Assembly (NCBI GenBank): GCA_963775275.1
Contig: CAVZII010000005.1
Span: forward strand, 496,001-560,000
Reading direction: 5' to 3'
Source: JANWHQ01 sp963775275
GTDB lineage: Bacteria; Pseudomonadota; Alphaproteobacteria; Caulobacterales; Caulobacteraceae
DNA: 64,000 nt
Made by a program: the position numbers and the translations under genes
The notes under the pieces: generated by a model
Database searches by the model: none
Seen by the model: only the letters and a program-made list of their open reading frames with translations
What the model was told of the DNA's origin: nothing
In this document: in pieces, positions 33,831-43,730 of the stretch
How the letters are laid out: every line of letters begins with the position of its first letter
Position numbering within the stretch: the stretch's first letter is position 1

Positions 33831-33836
33831 AGGGCC

Positions 33837-34157
33837 CTAGTGCTGGGCCTCGGGCATGCGCACGACCAAGCCCTCGAGCGCCTCGGTGACCTTGATCTGG
33901 CAGGAGAGGCGGGAGTTGTCCTTCACGTTCTCGGCGAAGTCGAGCATGGACTCCTCCATGTCCGAGCGCTCGCCGGTGGCCGCCTGCCAGGCGGGGTCCA
34001 CATAGACGTGGCAGGTCGCGCAGGCGCAGGCGCCGCCGCAGTCCGCGTCGATGCCGGGCACGTTGTTCTTGATCGCGCCTTCCATCACCGAGTTGCCGGG
34101 CTTCACGTCGACCGTGTGCTCGGTTCCGTCGAATTCGATGTAGGTGACCTTGACCAT
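33837..34157 (-). CDS. 2Fe-2S ferredoxin, adrenodoxin type
   Basis: A 106-residue ferredoxin from ATG 34157 (MVKVTYIEFDGTEHTVDVKP). The cluster-binding cysteines are in DCGGACACATCHVYV (C-x5-C-x2-C) and SRLSCQIKV, the pattern of vertebrate-type adrenodoxins/FdxB/putidaredoxins. Upstream in-frame sequence to 34208 is unlikely to be translated. Such ferredoxins serve P450s, Fe-S assembly or Rieske oxygenases. The partner is not in the window. Confidence 0.9.
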   Translation of the reverse strand: MVKVTYIEFDGTEHTVDVKPGNSVMEGAIKNNVPGIDADCGGACACATCHVYVDPAWQAATGERSDMEESMLDFAENVKDNSRLSCQIKVTEALEGLVVRMPEAQH

Positions 34158-34254
34158 GCGCCCTCCTTGCGGCGGCGCCTTGTTCCAGAAAACCGGCCCT
34201 CTTCGCAAGCGCTAAGACGCCGCGCGCGGCCGGGGCCGCAGCGACACGGAACGC

Positions 34255-35037
34255 CTACACGACCCGCTCGGCGAGCTTCTTCTTGATCTCGGCGATCGCC
34301 TTGGCCGGGTTCAGCCCCTTGGGGCAGACCTGGGCGCAGTTCATGATGGTGTGGCAGCGGTAGAGCTTGAAGGGATCCTCCAGCCCGTCCAGCCGCTCGC
34401 CCGTCGCCTCGTCGCGGCTGTCGGCCAGCCAGCGCTCGGCCTGCAGCAGGGCCGCTGGGCCCAGGTACCGGTCGCCGTTCCACCAGTAGCTCGGGCACGA
34501 GGTGGTGCAGCAGGCGCACAGGATGCACTCGTAGAGGCCGTCCAGCCTGGCGCGGTCCTCGGGCGACTGGCGCCATTCGGTCTGGGGCGCGGGGGTGTCG
34601 GTGTGCAGCCACGGCTCGATCGAGGCGTACTGGCCGAAGAACATCGAAAGGTCCGGCACCAAGTCCTTCAGCACCGGCTGGTGCGGCAGGGGCGAGATCT
34701 GGATCGTCTTGCCCGGGACCTCCTCCCAGGCGTGGGTGCAGGCCAAGGTGTTGCGCCCGCCGATGTTCATGGCGCACGAGCCGCACACCCCCTCGCGGCA
34801 AGAGCGGCGGAACGCCAGGGTCGAGTCCATGGTGTTCTTGATGTGCAGGATGACGTCCAGCACCATCGGCCCGCACTGGTCGACCGCCACGTCATAGACG
34901 TCCCAGCGCGGGTTCTCGCCGGTGGACGGGTCCCAGCGGTAGACCTTGAAGGTCTTCACCCTCTTCGCGCCCTCGGGCGCGGGGAAGTGGCTTCCCGTCT
35001 TGACCTTGGAATTGCGCGGCAGGGTCAGCTGGACCAT
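34255..35037 (-). CDS. sdhB: Succinate dehydrogenase iron-sulfur subunit
   Basis: A 260-residue SdhB of respiratory complex II. Cluster ligands: 2Fe-2S in SCREGVCGSCAMNIGGRN, then 4Fe-4S and 3Fe-4S motifs CILCACCTTSCPSYWWN and CHTIMNCAQVCPKGLNP. Length and order are standard. sdhC, sdhD and sdhA are usually directly upstream, but here the upstream neighbour is a DUF3052 gene. Either the operon is split or it lies elsewhere. Confidence 0.93.
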   Translation of the reverse strand: MVQLTLPRNSKVKTGSHFPAPEGAKRVKTFKVYRWDPSTGENPRWDVYDVAVDQCGPMVLDVILHIKNTMDSTLAFRRSCREGVCGSCAMNIGGRNTLACTHAWEEVPGKTIQISPLPHQPVLKDLVPDLSMFFGQYASIEPWLHTDTPAPQTEWRQSPEDRARLDGLYECILCACCTTSCPSYWWNGDRYLGPAALLQAERWLADSRDEATGERLDGLEDPFKLYRCHTIMNCAQVCPKGLNPAKAIAEIKKKLAERVV

Positions 35038-35112
35038 GACTCACCTTTGGGGAGGATGGCCTGTGTTAGCCGCCAAGGCCTGCCGAGCCAAGGCGTCCGT
35101 GCATCCCAGGCC

Positions 35113-35559
35113 TCACCTTGGCCGCTGCGCCACCGGGATCACCAGCTTCAGGCCCGACCAGACCTCGCTGACGGCGCAGACCTTCACGTCCACCAGCCCT
35201 GTCGCAAGGGCGAGATGGCGCACCACGCCCTCGGTGATGTCGGTCTCCACCTTCGACGCCTTCTTCGGCCAGGAGATCCAGATCATGCCGTTTGGCTTGA
35301 TCGCCGCCCTCAGGCGGCCGAGCCCCGTCTCCAGGTCGTGGCGGCGAAGATAGAAGGCGTGGATCAGGTCGTGCGCCTCGGTCGGGCCGAGCTCGGCGGC
35401 CTCGCCGGCGAGGTCCACAGCCGCGAAGGGCTCGGCCCCGGCCAGGATGGCGAGCTCATCGGGCAAGGCCACCAAGGCGACGGTCTGCCCCGGCTTCATC
35501 CCGAGCTTCTTCGGCAGGGGCGTTCCCGAATAGCCGACGCTGGCCGGTCCCGTGCTCAA
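35113..35559 (-). CDS. DUF3052 family protein
   Basis: A 148-residue protein with the DUF3052 opening GYSGTPLPKKLGMKPGQTVA, then AIKPNGMIWISWPKKASKVE, DITEGVVRHLALATGLVDVK and VSEVWSGLKLVI. The fold resembles a methyltransferase-like domain, but its function is unknown. The start overlaps the creD stop by four bases, indicating coupling. Confidence 0.85.
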   Translation of the reverse strand: MSTGPASVGYSGTPLPKKLGMKPGQTVALVALPDELAILAGAEPFAAVDLAGEAAELGPTEAHDLIHAFYLRRHDLETGLGRLRAAIKPNGMIWISWPKKASKVETDITEGVVRHLALATGLVDVKVCAVSEVWSGLKLVIPVAQRPR

Positions 35560-36920
35560 TTCGCCTCCGTGGTCTTGTCGCTGGTCGCGCCGTACCAGTC
35601 CAGCCGGCGGGTAAGATACATCACCGCCGCTATGGCCGCGAAGCTCGCCACCGCGCCGACCAGCAGCGCCAGGTCCTCGAGCCGCATCAGGACGTAGATC
35701 AGGCCGTAGAGCAGGCCGAAGGCGAGGAAGGCCACGGCGCCGCGCCGGCGGCTCTCGAACACCCAGCCCGCATAGGCCGAGATCAGCGCGACCGTCGCGG
35801 CGGCCGAGGCCAGGAACGCCAGGTCGAAGCCGACCTGCTCGGCCACCGAGAGCAGCAGCAGATAGAAGATCATCTGCGCGAGGCCGATCAGGACGTACTG
35901 GGCCGGGTGCACCCTGTGGCCGGTCGCGGTCTCGAACAGGAAGTAGGCCAGGAACACCAGGCCGATGAACAGCACCGCGTACTTCAGGGCGCGCGCCACC
36001 GACTGATAGGGGTTGGCCGGGTCGACGAAGGAGACGCCGAGCTGGGCCGGGGCGAGCTGGGTCAGCACGTCCGACGTCCCCTCGGCGGGAACGCCCCGGG
36101 CGATGAAGGGCACGGTCCAGCTCGCGGAGAACCCGTCCTTGGACAGGGTGGACCGGGCCGGCAGAAACCCGCCGTCGAAGCTGGGCGAGGCCCAGTCTCC
36201 CTTGGCCGCCAGGGTCGTGGAGTCGCCGTAGGCCAGGACCGCCAGCCGCTTTGCGCCGGTGAAGCTGAGGCGGGCCTCAGCGTCGAGCCGCGCGCCCGGC
36301 TTGACGAGACCTGCCCCGTCCGCGCCGAAGAAGCTGAGCTGGTCGCCGGACCCGCCCTTGTCGCGCGTGGGCTGGAGCTGGGCCGGCGCCAGCACCGGGG
36401 CGAGGGTCAGGGACTTGCCGCCGGTCTCGAGCACGGCGTCCGCCTGGGCGCCGCGGGGATCGGCCACGCCCACCAGGAACCGGGCGCGGCTCCAGTCGAG
36501 CACGGCGCCGGCCGGGGCGTTCGAGGGGCTGGCCGTCAGGTCGAAGTCCGAGCCCAGCCTCAGCCGGGCCTGATAGACAGGGACGTGGAACAGCGAGCGG
36601 CGGCGCACCTTGACGGCGGTCGTGACCTCCGCGTCGGCCCGGGCGGGAAAGACCACATAGACGCCCTGGACCGGGGCCTGGCCCTGCTGGGGAACCTCGT
36701 AGGGCACGGCGATCACCGGACCCAGGAAGGTCTCGGCCCCGCCCACGGCCTGGCTGATCTCGCTGGTCACGTCGTTGGCGCGGTGGGTGCGGTCCATCAG
36801 CAGAGCAAAGACGAACAGGGCCGGGATGCTCATGGCCAGGGCCAGGGCGCAGACCAGCAGCAGCTTCAGACCCATCGACCGCACCGGGATGCGGGCGATG
36901 ACGGATGCGGGATCGCTCAT
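35556..36920 (-). CDS. creD: Inner membrane protein CreD
   Basis: A 454-residue CreD family protein from ATG 36920 (GGGGAGG lies upstream; the longer frame to 36977 lacks support). It has one N-terminal helix (GLKLLLVCALALAMSIPALF), a large periplasmic domain with PVIAVPYE and RRRSLFHVPVYQARL, then five or six C-terminal helices (YAVLFIGLVFLAYFLFE...QYVLIGLAQMIFYLLLLSVA). CreD is induced by CreBC in enterobacteria and affects envelope properties. CreBC is not present here. Confidence 0.9.
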   Translation of the reverse strand: MSDPASVIARIPVRSMGLKLLLVCALALAMSIPALFVFALLMDRTHRANDVTSEISQAVGGAETFLGPVIAVPYEVPQQGQAPVQGVYVVFPARADAEVTTAVKVRRRSLFHVPVYQARLRLGSDFDLTASPSNAPAGAVLDWSRARFLVGVADPRGAQADAVLETGGKSLTLAPVLAPAQLQPTRDKGGSGDQLSFFGADGAGLVKPGARLDAEARLSFTGAKRLAVLAYGDSTTLAAKGDWASPSFDGGFLPARSTLSKDGFSASWTVPFIARGVPAEGTSDVLTQLAPAQLGVSFVDPANPYQSVARALKYAVLFIGLVFLAYFLFETATGHRVHPAQYVLIGLAQMIFYLLLLSVAEQVGFDLAFLASAAATVALISAYAGWVFESRRRGAVAFLAFGLLYGLIYVLMRLEDLALLVGAVASFAAIAAVMYLTRRLDWYGATSDKTTEAN

Positions 36921-37280
36921 TCTTGCCTCCCCAATAACTTGGGATTGCAAAGTACACGGGATGGCAGGACGGCGCAACGATGTTCTGCGGCTTGCGTCGG
37001 GGGGCGGGGCGACCCCGGCCTTCCAGAAGGCGGTCCAGGCGGCGCTGGACGCCTGAGCCGGCGCGACCGGGCGCGCGGGACGCTCCGGCCTTCGCCGTCA
37101 TCTTCCGTCCTGCCATCGGCGGCGGCGCCTTGGACATTGCGCAGCGCCGCCCCGGCTGCTTTCGTGCGGTCCTCGGATGACTCGGGGGCGCGGGGGGCCG
37201 TCGGCCGGGTCCGTCGAGGCGCAGTGTCGTCGTTGCGGCGCGCCCCCGGGCGACGGGGAGCGCCGGCCAAGGGGGGAAGC
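36921..37280. other. Intergenic region between divergent creD and PQQ dehydrogenase
   Basis: No gene was recognised. The right half is GC-rich with short frames only. It should hold the divergent promoters, but no operator could be identified. Confidence 0.4.
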
Positions 37281-39493
37281 GTGAGCACAGCAACCGTCAA
37301 CGCGGCCGGCGGCCGGCGCCGTCCCGTCCTTGTCCTCGGCGCCGCCCTCGCCCCTGTCGCCCTGATCCTGTCGCTGTCCGCCGCCCGGGCGGCCGAACCC
37401 GGTCATCCCGCCCACGGCCACGACCTCTTCGCCGCCACGTGCGCGTCCTGTCATGGCGCGGACCTCAAGGGCGGCGAGTTCGGGCCGCCCCTGAGCGGGC
37501 CCTCCTTCGACGGCCATTGGGCCGGCCAGCCGGCCGCCGCCCTGGCGTCCTTCATCTCGGACCGGATGCCGCCGTCCGCCGCGGGGACGCTCAGCGCCGC
37601 CGACGCGGCGGACCTCGTGGCCTACATCCGCAGCACGACTTCGGCGGGCGGCGGCGCGGCCGAGGTCGCGGCCGTCCCGGCGCCCAAGCCCGCCTCGGCC
37701 CAGGCGGCGCCCGCCGGCGCGCCCCGGCCGGCCGCCCGGGCGTTCGACGATCCGGGGCTTCAGGCGGCCAAGGCCGCGCGCCTGGCGCCCCTCCACGCCC
37801 TCGCCCCGGTCACCGACGCCATGCTGCGCAAACCGCCCGAGGGCGACTGGCTGATGTGGCGGCGCACCTATTCGACCCTCGGGTTCAGCCCGCTGCGCCA
37901 GATCAGCAAGGCCAACGTCGCCTCCCTGGGGACGGCCTGGTCGTGGTCGCTGCCCGCCAGCCAGAACGAGATCACCCCGCTGATCCACGACGGCGTGCTG
38001 TTCGTCCAGAGCGGCGACACGGTCCAGGCGCTGGGCGCCGTCAAGGGGGACCTGCTCTGGCAATATGTGCGCGCCCTGCCCGCGACCGGCGCGGAGGCCC
38101 GCATCACGCGGGTGAAGACCATGGCGCTCTATGGCGAGCGGCTCTACGCCGCCTTCGTCGACGGCCATGTCGTGGCGCTGGACGTGAAGACCGGCAAGCC
38201 GGTCTGGGACCACGCCGTGCTGACCGACGCGGAAGCCACCAACAAGGGCCGGGCCGACGGCGTCTCCTTCCACCTGGACGGCGGGCCGATCGTCGTCCAC
38301 GGCAAGGTGATCCTGGGCGTGAGCCTGGGCACCGACACGGCCAAGGGCGGCTGCTTCATCGTGGCGCTCGACGCCGCAGGACGGACCAGGAGGCCTGGCG
38401 CTTCCACACCGTCGCCCAGCCCGGCGAGCCCGGCGGCGACACCTGGAACGGCGCCCCGGCCGACCAGCGCTTCGGCGCCGGCGTCTGGACGCCCGGCAGC
38501 TATGATCCCGACCTGAACCTGCTCTACTTCGGGACCGGCAACACCTACGACGCCGCCACGCTGCTGGAGCCCCGGGACGGCAAGGTCGGGCCGAACGACG
38601 CCCTCTACACCGACTCCACGCTGGCGCTGGACCCGGACACCGGCAAGCTCGCCTGGCATTTCCAGCACGTGCATCGCGACGTCTGGGACCTGGACTGGGT
38701 GTTCGAGCAGTCGCTGGTCGACCTCACGATCGGCGGCAAGCCGCGCAAGCTCGTGGTGACCGGCGGCAAGATCGCCCTGTTCGACGCCCTGGACCGCAGG
38801 ACCGGCAAGTACGCCTTCTCGCGCGACATGGGCCTGCAGAACCTCGTCCTCGGCGTCGATCCGAAGACCGGAGACAAGCGGCTGAACCCGGCGCTGGAGC
38901 CGCAGGCCGGCAAGCCGAAGTTCATGTGCCCGAGCCCGCTGGGCGCGCGCAACTGGCCGGCCACGGCCATCGATCCGGCCTCGGGCGTCCTCTACGTCCC
39001 GATGATCGAGTTCTGCACCAACTACACCTATTCGCCCGGAACGCCGGCCCAGACCGCGGCCGGGGGCGTGGACATCAGCTTCAGCGGCATGCTCCCCAGA
39101 CCCGGCGCCGACGGCCGGTTCAGCCGCCTGACCGCCGTCGACCTCAAGACCGGCAAGACGCTGTGGATGCACCGCCAGCGCGCGCCGCTCGCCAGCGCCA
39201 TGCTCGCCACCGCCGGCGGGATCGTCTTCGCGGGCGACCGCGACCGCTATTTCCGCGCCCTGGACGGGAGCACGGGCAAGGTGCTGTGGCAGACGCGCCT
39301 GAACGCCACGCCCAACAGCTTCCCGGTGACCTTCTCCGTCGGCGGCCAGCAGTACGTGGCCGTGACCACGGGCGGCGGCAGCTCCTGGGACGGCGCCACC
39401 GCCTCGTCCGGATCGGAGATCGTGAACCCGGCCGGCGGGACGACGCTGTGGGTCTTCAAGCTGCCGCAGGCGCGGAAGGCCCATGGGAAATAG
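37281..39493 (+). pseudogene. Cytochrome c-PQQ dehydrogenase fusion, split by one-base shift
   Basis: Starts at GTG 37281 after AAGGGGGG, with a signal peptide. A cytochrome c domain (LFAATCASCHGADLKGGEFG, ISDRMPPSAAGTLSAADAAD) is followed by a PQQ beta-propeller (GDWLMWRRTYSTLGFSPLRQ, WQYVRALP, GKPVWDHAVLTDAEATNKGR). The frame breaks at ~38376-38379 after GGCFIVALDA: a missing base separates it from EAWRFHTVAQPGEPGGDTWN GAPADQRFG, HFQHVHRDVWDLDWVFEQ and MPSPLGARNW-type propeller motifs to the stop. One inserted C gives ~737 residues, normal for periplasmic quinoprotein alcohol dehydrogenases with an N-terminal heme. Substrate unknown. Confidence 0.85.
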
Positions 39494-39516
39494 GCCGCCG
39501 CTCGATACGGCGGCCG

Positions 39517-39534
39517 CGGGCGTTCGAACGCCCG
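39517..39534. terminator. Hairpin downstream of PQQ dehydrogenase gene
   Basis: CGGGCGTTCGAACGCCCG is a perfect 18-base palindrome 24 bases after the stop. No T-run follows, so terminator function is uncertain. Confidence 0.4.
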
Positions 39535-39599
39535 TGACAAGGCGGGCGTGATCGGCAAACATCGGCGACGTTCAGAACAAGCACAGGGGAGGCGTTGTG

Positions 39600-40538
39600 A
39601 TGGCCTTTGCTCGCCAATGGGAGCGCGGCGTCAGCCGGCCGCTCACATCCTGGAGGATCCCTTCGGCGCCGGGACGCTCGCTGATCGGTCGGCTCGCCGG
39701 CGCGGCGCTGGCCTGCGGGATCGTTTTCGCCGGCGCGCCGGCCTTCGCCCAGTTCGGCTGCAGCCGGGCGGACCTGCAGAAGGCGACCGACGAGTACCTC
39801 GCGACCCAGGCCAGCGGCGACACCACGCTGATGCACATGTCGCTGTGGGTCGACTACGAGGAGCAGATGCAGGACGCCACCATGTCGACCGGCATCATCA
39901 CCAAGCCCCAGAAGATCGATTTCCACCGCAGCCTGCTCGACACCGGGAGCTGCACGTCCTTCACCGAGGCCGTGATCACCAATCCGGCGCACCCCTATGT
40001 GCTCGGCGTCCTGCTGCGGACCCGCGGCGGTCAGACCGGCGGGATGCAGATGCTGATCACCGACCACGACGACGGCTGGCTGTTCAATGCGGCCAACACG
40101 CTGAAATACTCGAAGGCCGAGGACTGGAGCGAGATCCCGGAGGCCCAGCGCGACAGCCGCGACACCCTCGTCGCCGCCGCCAACGCCTACCTCGACTCCT
40201 TCGACGACAAGAGCGTGGTCGTGCCGTGGGGCAGCCCCTGCGCGCGGCTCGAGGGCGGCCTCTACACCGGCAAGGGCGCGCCGGGCGTGGCCACCCCCGA
40301 GGACACCTGCAATGTCGGCGTGCCCAGCGGCGTCAAGCTGACCGACCGCCAGTACGTCGTCGACCCCACGATCGGGGCGGTGACGGTGCTGATGAGCTTC
40401 GGCAAGGACCAGCTGCCCGACGCCCACACCTTCCGGGTGGAGCACGGCAAGATCCGGTACGTGCACACCATCACGGTGTGCAAGACCTTCAACTGCGGCT
40501 TCAAGCTTCCCGCCCAGCTGCAGGCGCCGGGCGGCTGA
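39600..40538 (+). CDS. Secreted hypothetical protein (NTF2/SnoaL-like)
   Basis: A 312-residue protein from ATG 39600 (GGGGAGG seven bases upstream), with signal sequence ending AFAQ. The mature part has CSRADLQKATDEYLATQASG, SLWVDYEEQMQDATMSTGII, FTEAVITNPAHPYVLGVLL, and a C-terminus VCKTFNCGFKLPAQLQAP. It is probably two SnoaL-like cone folds in tandem, a family found with fungal and bacterial redox clusters. A short fragment of the same C-terminus is repeated on the opposite strand at 46253-46300. It follows the PQQ dehydrogenase on the same strand. Confidence 0.7.
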   Translation: MAFARQWERGVSRPLTSWRIPSAPGRSLIGRLAGAALACGIVFAGAPAFAQFGCSRADLQKATDEYLATQASGDTTLMHMSLWVDYEEQMQDATMSTGIITKPQKIDFHRSLLDTGSCTSFTEAVITNPAHPYVLGVLLRTRGGQTGGMQMLITDHDDGWLFNAANTLKYSKAEDWSEIPEAQRDSRDTLVAAANAYLDSFDDKSVVVPWGSPCARLEGGLYTGKGAPGVATPEDTCNVGVPSGVKLTDRQYVVDPTIGAVTVLMSFGKDQLPDAHTFRVEHGKIRYVHTITVCKTFNCGFKLPAQLQAPGG

Positions 40539-40560
40539 GCCGGGTCAGCGGGCGCTCGGT

Positions 40561-40680
40561 CCCCTACACCCTCCCCGCTCGGCCCCCTCCACCCTCCCCC
40601 ACGGCGGGAGAATCTGAGCCAGCGCCAAACCAGATCTTCCCCCTCTGGGGGAAGGCCCGGCGAAGCCGGGGAAGGGGGCC
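40561..40680. repeat. GC-rich palindrome cluster
   Basis: CCCTCC-type arms with CTTCCCCCTCTGGGGGAAG and CCCGGCGAAGCCGGGG. Variant of 28295-28415, between convergent genes. Confidence 0.75.
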
Positions 40681-40702
40681 GTTCAACCCGGGCGGCGGGC
40701 GC

Positions 40703-41128
40703 TTAGTTCAGGCGCTTGACCTGGCCGCGGATCTCGCCGCCCGGATTGGCCTTGGTGTGGACGTTGAAGTACCACTTGCCCGCCAGGACATCGTCGAGCT
40801 GGGCGCGGGTCAGGCGCGCCGTCCCGTAGAACGGGCTCATCGGGTCGTGGACCACCACCACCGGCGGGGCGTTGGCGCCGGGCTCGGCGGGACCATGGAA
40901 GTGGGCCGCGGTCGCCGGCCCGGTCAGGCCGGTGTAGGTCCCGCGGTAGACCAGCACCCTTTCGGCCGTCTCGACCTCGGCGGTGAGCTCGCCCTTGCCG
41001 GCGCTGGTGTTGGGCGGGACCTCGTCGGCGCCGCTCAGCGTAGCGGCGAAGTGCACGGTCTCGGCCCGGGCGATCCCGGCGGTCAGCACGGCGGCGATCG
41101 CCAGCGCGGCGGCGGACTTCAAGCTCAT
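40703..41128 (-). CDS. CHRD domain-containing secreted protein
   Basis: A 141-residue protein with signal peptide (LKSAAALAIAAVLTAGIARA). Its whole mature part is one CHRD (chordin-like) domain: FAATLSGADEVPPNTSAGKG, VYRGTYTGLTGPATAAHFHG and WYFNVHTKANPGGEIRGQV. CHRD proteins are extracytoplasmic and of unclear function. It precedes the secreted-protein gene at 41281-42546 in reverse order on the same strand. Confidence 0.9.
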   Translation of the reverse strand: MSLKSAAALAIAAVLTAGIARAETVHFAATLSGADEVPPNTSAGKGELTAEVETAERVLVYRGTYTGLTGPATAAHFHGPAEPGANAPPVVVVHDPMSPFYGTARLTRAQLDDVLAGKWYFNVHTKANPGGEIRGQVKRLN

Positions 41129-41280
41129 CGACTCTCCTCCCTCAGGATTGGACGCCCCCGAACGACGTCGAGGCCGGACGGCTCACGCGCCCGAGGGCGG
41201 CGCCGCTGAAGCCGGGGCGCTGGCGGCGAACGCGGATTCTGGACAAGGGCCGTGCGCGCCCAACCAGGACGCCCATCCGG

Positions 41281-42546
41281 CTAGAAGAACAGGAACTTCT
41301 TGGACTTCTTCGGCGGCGGCGCGGGCGGCGGCGGGGGCGGAGCGGCGGCCTGCTGGGCGGACGCCAGTTCAGCCAGCTGCTTCTCCCGCACCTTCGCCCG
41401 CTCGGCGCGCGAGGAGGTGATGTAGTTGCGGACCTGTTCATCGCCCTCGTGGCAGGCGTACTCGTAGAACTTGTACTTCTCGTTGCGCGTCCAGTCGGCC
41501 CGCACCGTGAAGGGCGCCGTCCAGACCTTGGGATCCGAATAGGTCATCTCGTAGACCAGCTTGTCCGGCCCGGTCATGGTGAACCGCTCGGTGACGTGCG
41601 CCTGGGGGCTCATCGGGACGGTGTTGCCGAACGGCGCGCCGATGGTGGCCATGTTCAGGGGCGCGGCGCCGGGGCGGATGTTGCTGGTCTCCACGACCAG
41701 GGTGTTGCCTTCCCAATGGCCGCGGCTCTCGCCCATCCAGTTGGTGACGGAGGCCGGCGGCGCGCCGCGGCCGTCCAGCGGGATGATGCGGGCGTCGTGG
41801 ATCATCTCGAGGTTCACGACGACGTAGCCCGGCGCCTGCATGATCTGGACGCCGTTGTTGTAGCGGAAGGGCAGCATCGAGGCGGGAAAGCCGCGGGTGA
41901 TGCAGCGGTCCCAGCTGTCGAAGTCCGTCACCCAGTCGAAGGTCTGATTACGGATCCAGCTCGACCGCCCCATGGCTTGCATCTTCTTGCCGTAGTCGGT
42001 CAGCTCGGGCAGCCGCCCGTCCGTCGGGTCCACCAGCAGCGAGGTGCGCCGGCCCGCGCCGGTCATCTCGACCCAGTTGCCCATGCCGAGCTTGCCGGCC
42101 TTGGTCTCCTTCGCGGGAGCTTCCCGGGACTTCTCCATCCGGTCCGCGACGACCTTGTACTCATCGTCGGTCAGCCAGACGCGGCCGCCCATCTGCTCCG
42201 GACGCTGCAGGTTCAGGCCGCCGATGCTGTCGATCGGCCACATGCCGCGAAGGTCCGGATCGCCCCAGGCCGTCTTCTTGGGGACGTAGTTATGCGGCAC
42301 CGGCGGCAGGACGTAGAGCTCCGGGTGGTCCCTCCGCAGCGCCGCCTCGTCCTGCGGCGGCAGGGCGTTGAAGCCGCCGCCTCCACGGGGGCGCGGCGGT
42401 GCGGCGGGCGGCGGCTTGGCGGCCGCCGCGGGGGCGGCGCTTGGCTGAGCGCCGGCCGAGGCCAGGCCCACCGAGATCCAGGCGGCCGCCGCGAAAAGGG
42501 CGATGTTGCGAGTCTTGGACACTGCGCTCCCCACTTCTGTCTTCAT
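41281..42546 (-). CDS. Secreted protein of unknown function (WGDPDL family), long member
   Basis: About 421 residues from ATG 42546 (GTG 42522, with GGGGAG close upstream, is a credible alternative). Signal peptide (NIALFAAAAWISVGLASAGA), Pro/Ala-rich linker, then AWGDPDLRGMWPIDSIGGLN, GRLPELTDYGKKMQ, DRCITRGFPASMLPFRYNNG, GESRGHWEGNTLVVETSNI, HVTERFTMTGPDKLVYEM and YKFYEYACHEGDEQVRNYI. It is clearly paralogous to 57587-58591 and more distantly to 14773-15624 and 49675-50550. No catalytic signature. The C-terminus is Pro/Lys-rich (PPPPPAPPPKKSKKF). Confidence 0.75.
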   Translation of the reverse strand: MKTEVGSAVSKTRNIALFAAAAWISVGLASAGAQPSAAPAAAAKPPPAAPPRPRGGGGFNALPPQDEAALRRDHPELYVLPPVPHNYVPKKTAWGDPDLRGMWPIDSIGGLNLQRPEQMGGRVWLTDDEYKVVADRMEKSREAPAKETKAGKLGMGNWVEMTGAGRRTSLLVDPTDGRLPELTDYGKKMQAMGRSSWIRNQTFDWVTDFDSWDRCITRGFPASMLPFRYNNGVQIMQAPGYVVVNLEMIHDARIIPLDGRGAPPASVTNWMGESRGHWEGNTLVVETSNIRPGAAPLNMATIGAPFGNTVPMSPQAHVTERFTMTGPDKLVYEMTYSDPKVWTAPFTVRADWTRNEKYKFYEYACHEGDEQVRNYITSSRAERAKVREKQLAELASAQQAAAPPPPPPAPPPKKSKKFLFF

Positions 42547-42840
42547 CCCTGATGCCGGCGCGTGTCCGCCGCCGCAGCGGTGACGAGCGGTCGGCGGCGG
42601 GACTCGGCCAAGATTGTCACTGTCAAACATGCCAGCCCAGCGCCGATGCTGCAACTCGGCTTCGGCGTCCATGGCGAAGGTTCTCTCGCGTCAAACGCCC
42701 GCAGGGGCCGCGCACGGTGTTCCGTCACCTCCGGTTCGCGTCGTGTTCAAGGCGAGACAGGAGGGGCAAGTGACGTATATTGGGCGCCAGCGGGCGGCCG
42801 GGAGAGCCGGGGCCCCTCGGGATCGGATGGAGGAACAGTC

Positions 42841-43719
42841 GTGCCATTGGTCAATATGAAGCCGCTGCTTCGCGAAGCGATGGAGCAGGGGTACGCGGTG
42901 GCCGCGTTCAACCTGGTCGACTACGGAACCACAAAGGCCATGATCAAGGCCGCCGAGGAGCTCGAGGCGCCGGTCATCGTCCAGGTTTCGACCAAGACCA
43001 TCAAGTATTACAGCCACCAGGAGATCTTCAACTGGGTCCGCGACCTGGCGACCGACTCCCCCTCGCCGGTGGTCCTCCACCTCGACCACTGCAAGGATAT
43101 CGAGGTCATCAGGACGTGCGCCGAGACGGGGTGGACGTCGGTGATGATCGACGCCTCCGAGCTGCCCTTCGAGCAGAACCTCGCGCTGTCGCGGCAGGCC
43201 TACCAGATCGCCTCGGACCACGGCATCGGGCTGGAGGCCGAGATCGGCCAGATCCTCGGGGTCGAGGACGACATGGTCGTCGCCGAGGACGAGTCCTGCC
43301 TGACCGATCCCGCCGAGGCCGCGCGGTTCTGCAGCGAGATGGACCTGGCGGCCTTCGCCGCGGCGATCGGCAGCGCGCACGGCTACTACAAGGGCGAGCC
43401 CAAGATCGCCTACGACCTGATCAAGCAGATCAACGGCCGCACCGGGACGCCCATGGCGCTTCACGGCGGCACGGGCCTGGACGAGGAGACGATCCGGCGC
43501 TGCATCGCGCTGGGCTGCGCCAAGATCAACATCTCGACCAACCTCAAGCACGTGTTCGTGGAGAGCTTCGTGGGCTACCACCGCGACAATCCCACGGACT
43601 ACGAGCCGCTGCGGCTGATCGACGCCCAGTACCAGGCGTGCAAGGCGCTGTTCAAATCCAAGATCGCCGAGTTCGGCGGGACGGGCCGCGCCGCCGAGAT
43701 CCTGGCCAAGGCCGCCTGA
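42841..43719 (+). CDS. Class II (zinc) ketose-bisphosphate aldolase
   Basis: A 292-residue aldolase from GTG 42841, with GGAGGAACA upstream. Motifs of the fructose/tagatose-bisphosphate class II family: AVAAFNLVDYGTTKAMIKAA, VVLHLDHCKDIEVIRTCA (zinc His), SVMIDASELPFEQN, GLEAEIGQILGVEDD, IGSAHGYYKG, ALHGGTGLDEETIRRCIALG and KINISTNL. GatY/KbaY-like divergence makes the exact substrate uncertain. It starts an operon with a HAD phosphatase, dhaL and dhaK, so its product is likely dihydroxyacetone phosphate or a related C3/C4 sugar. Confidence 0.88.
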   Translation: MPLVNMKPLLREAMEQGYAVAAFNLVDYGTTKAMIKAAEELEAPVIVQVSTKTIKYYSHQEIFNWVRDLATDSPSPVVLHLDHCKDIEVIRTCAETGWTSVMIDASELPFEQNLALSRQAYQIASDHGIGLEAEIGQILGVEDDMVVAEDESCLTDPAEAARFCSEMDLAAFAAAIGSAHGYYKGEPKIAYDLIKQINGRTGTPMALHGGTGLDEETIRRCIALGCAKINISTNLKHVFVESFVGYHRDNPTDYEPLRLIDAQYQACKALFKSKIAEFGGTGRAAEILAKAA

Positions 43720-43730
43720 GCCCGGGCGTC

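Noticed and set aside
37439..38380. Second, overlapping gene upstream of the PQQ dehydrogenase C-terminal half
   Set aside because: Before ~38380 this frame is a shadow of the real N-terminal frame. The two frames together make one quinoprotein split by a single missing base.
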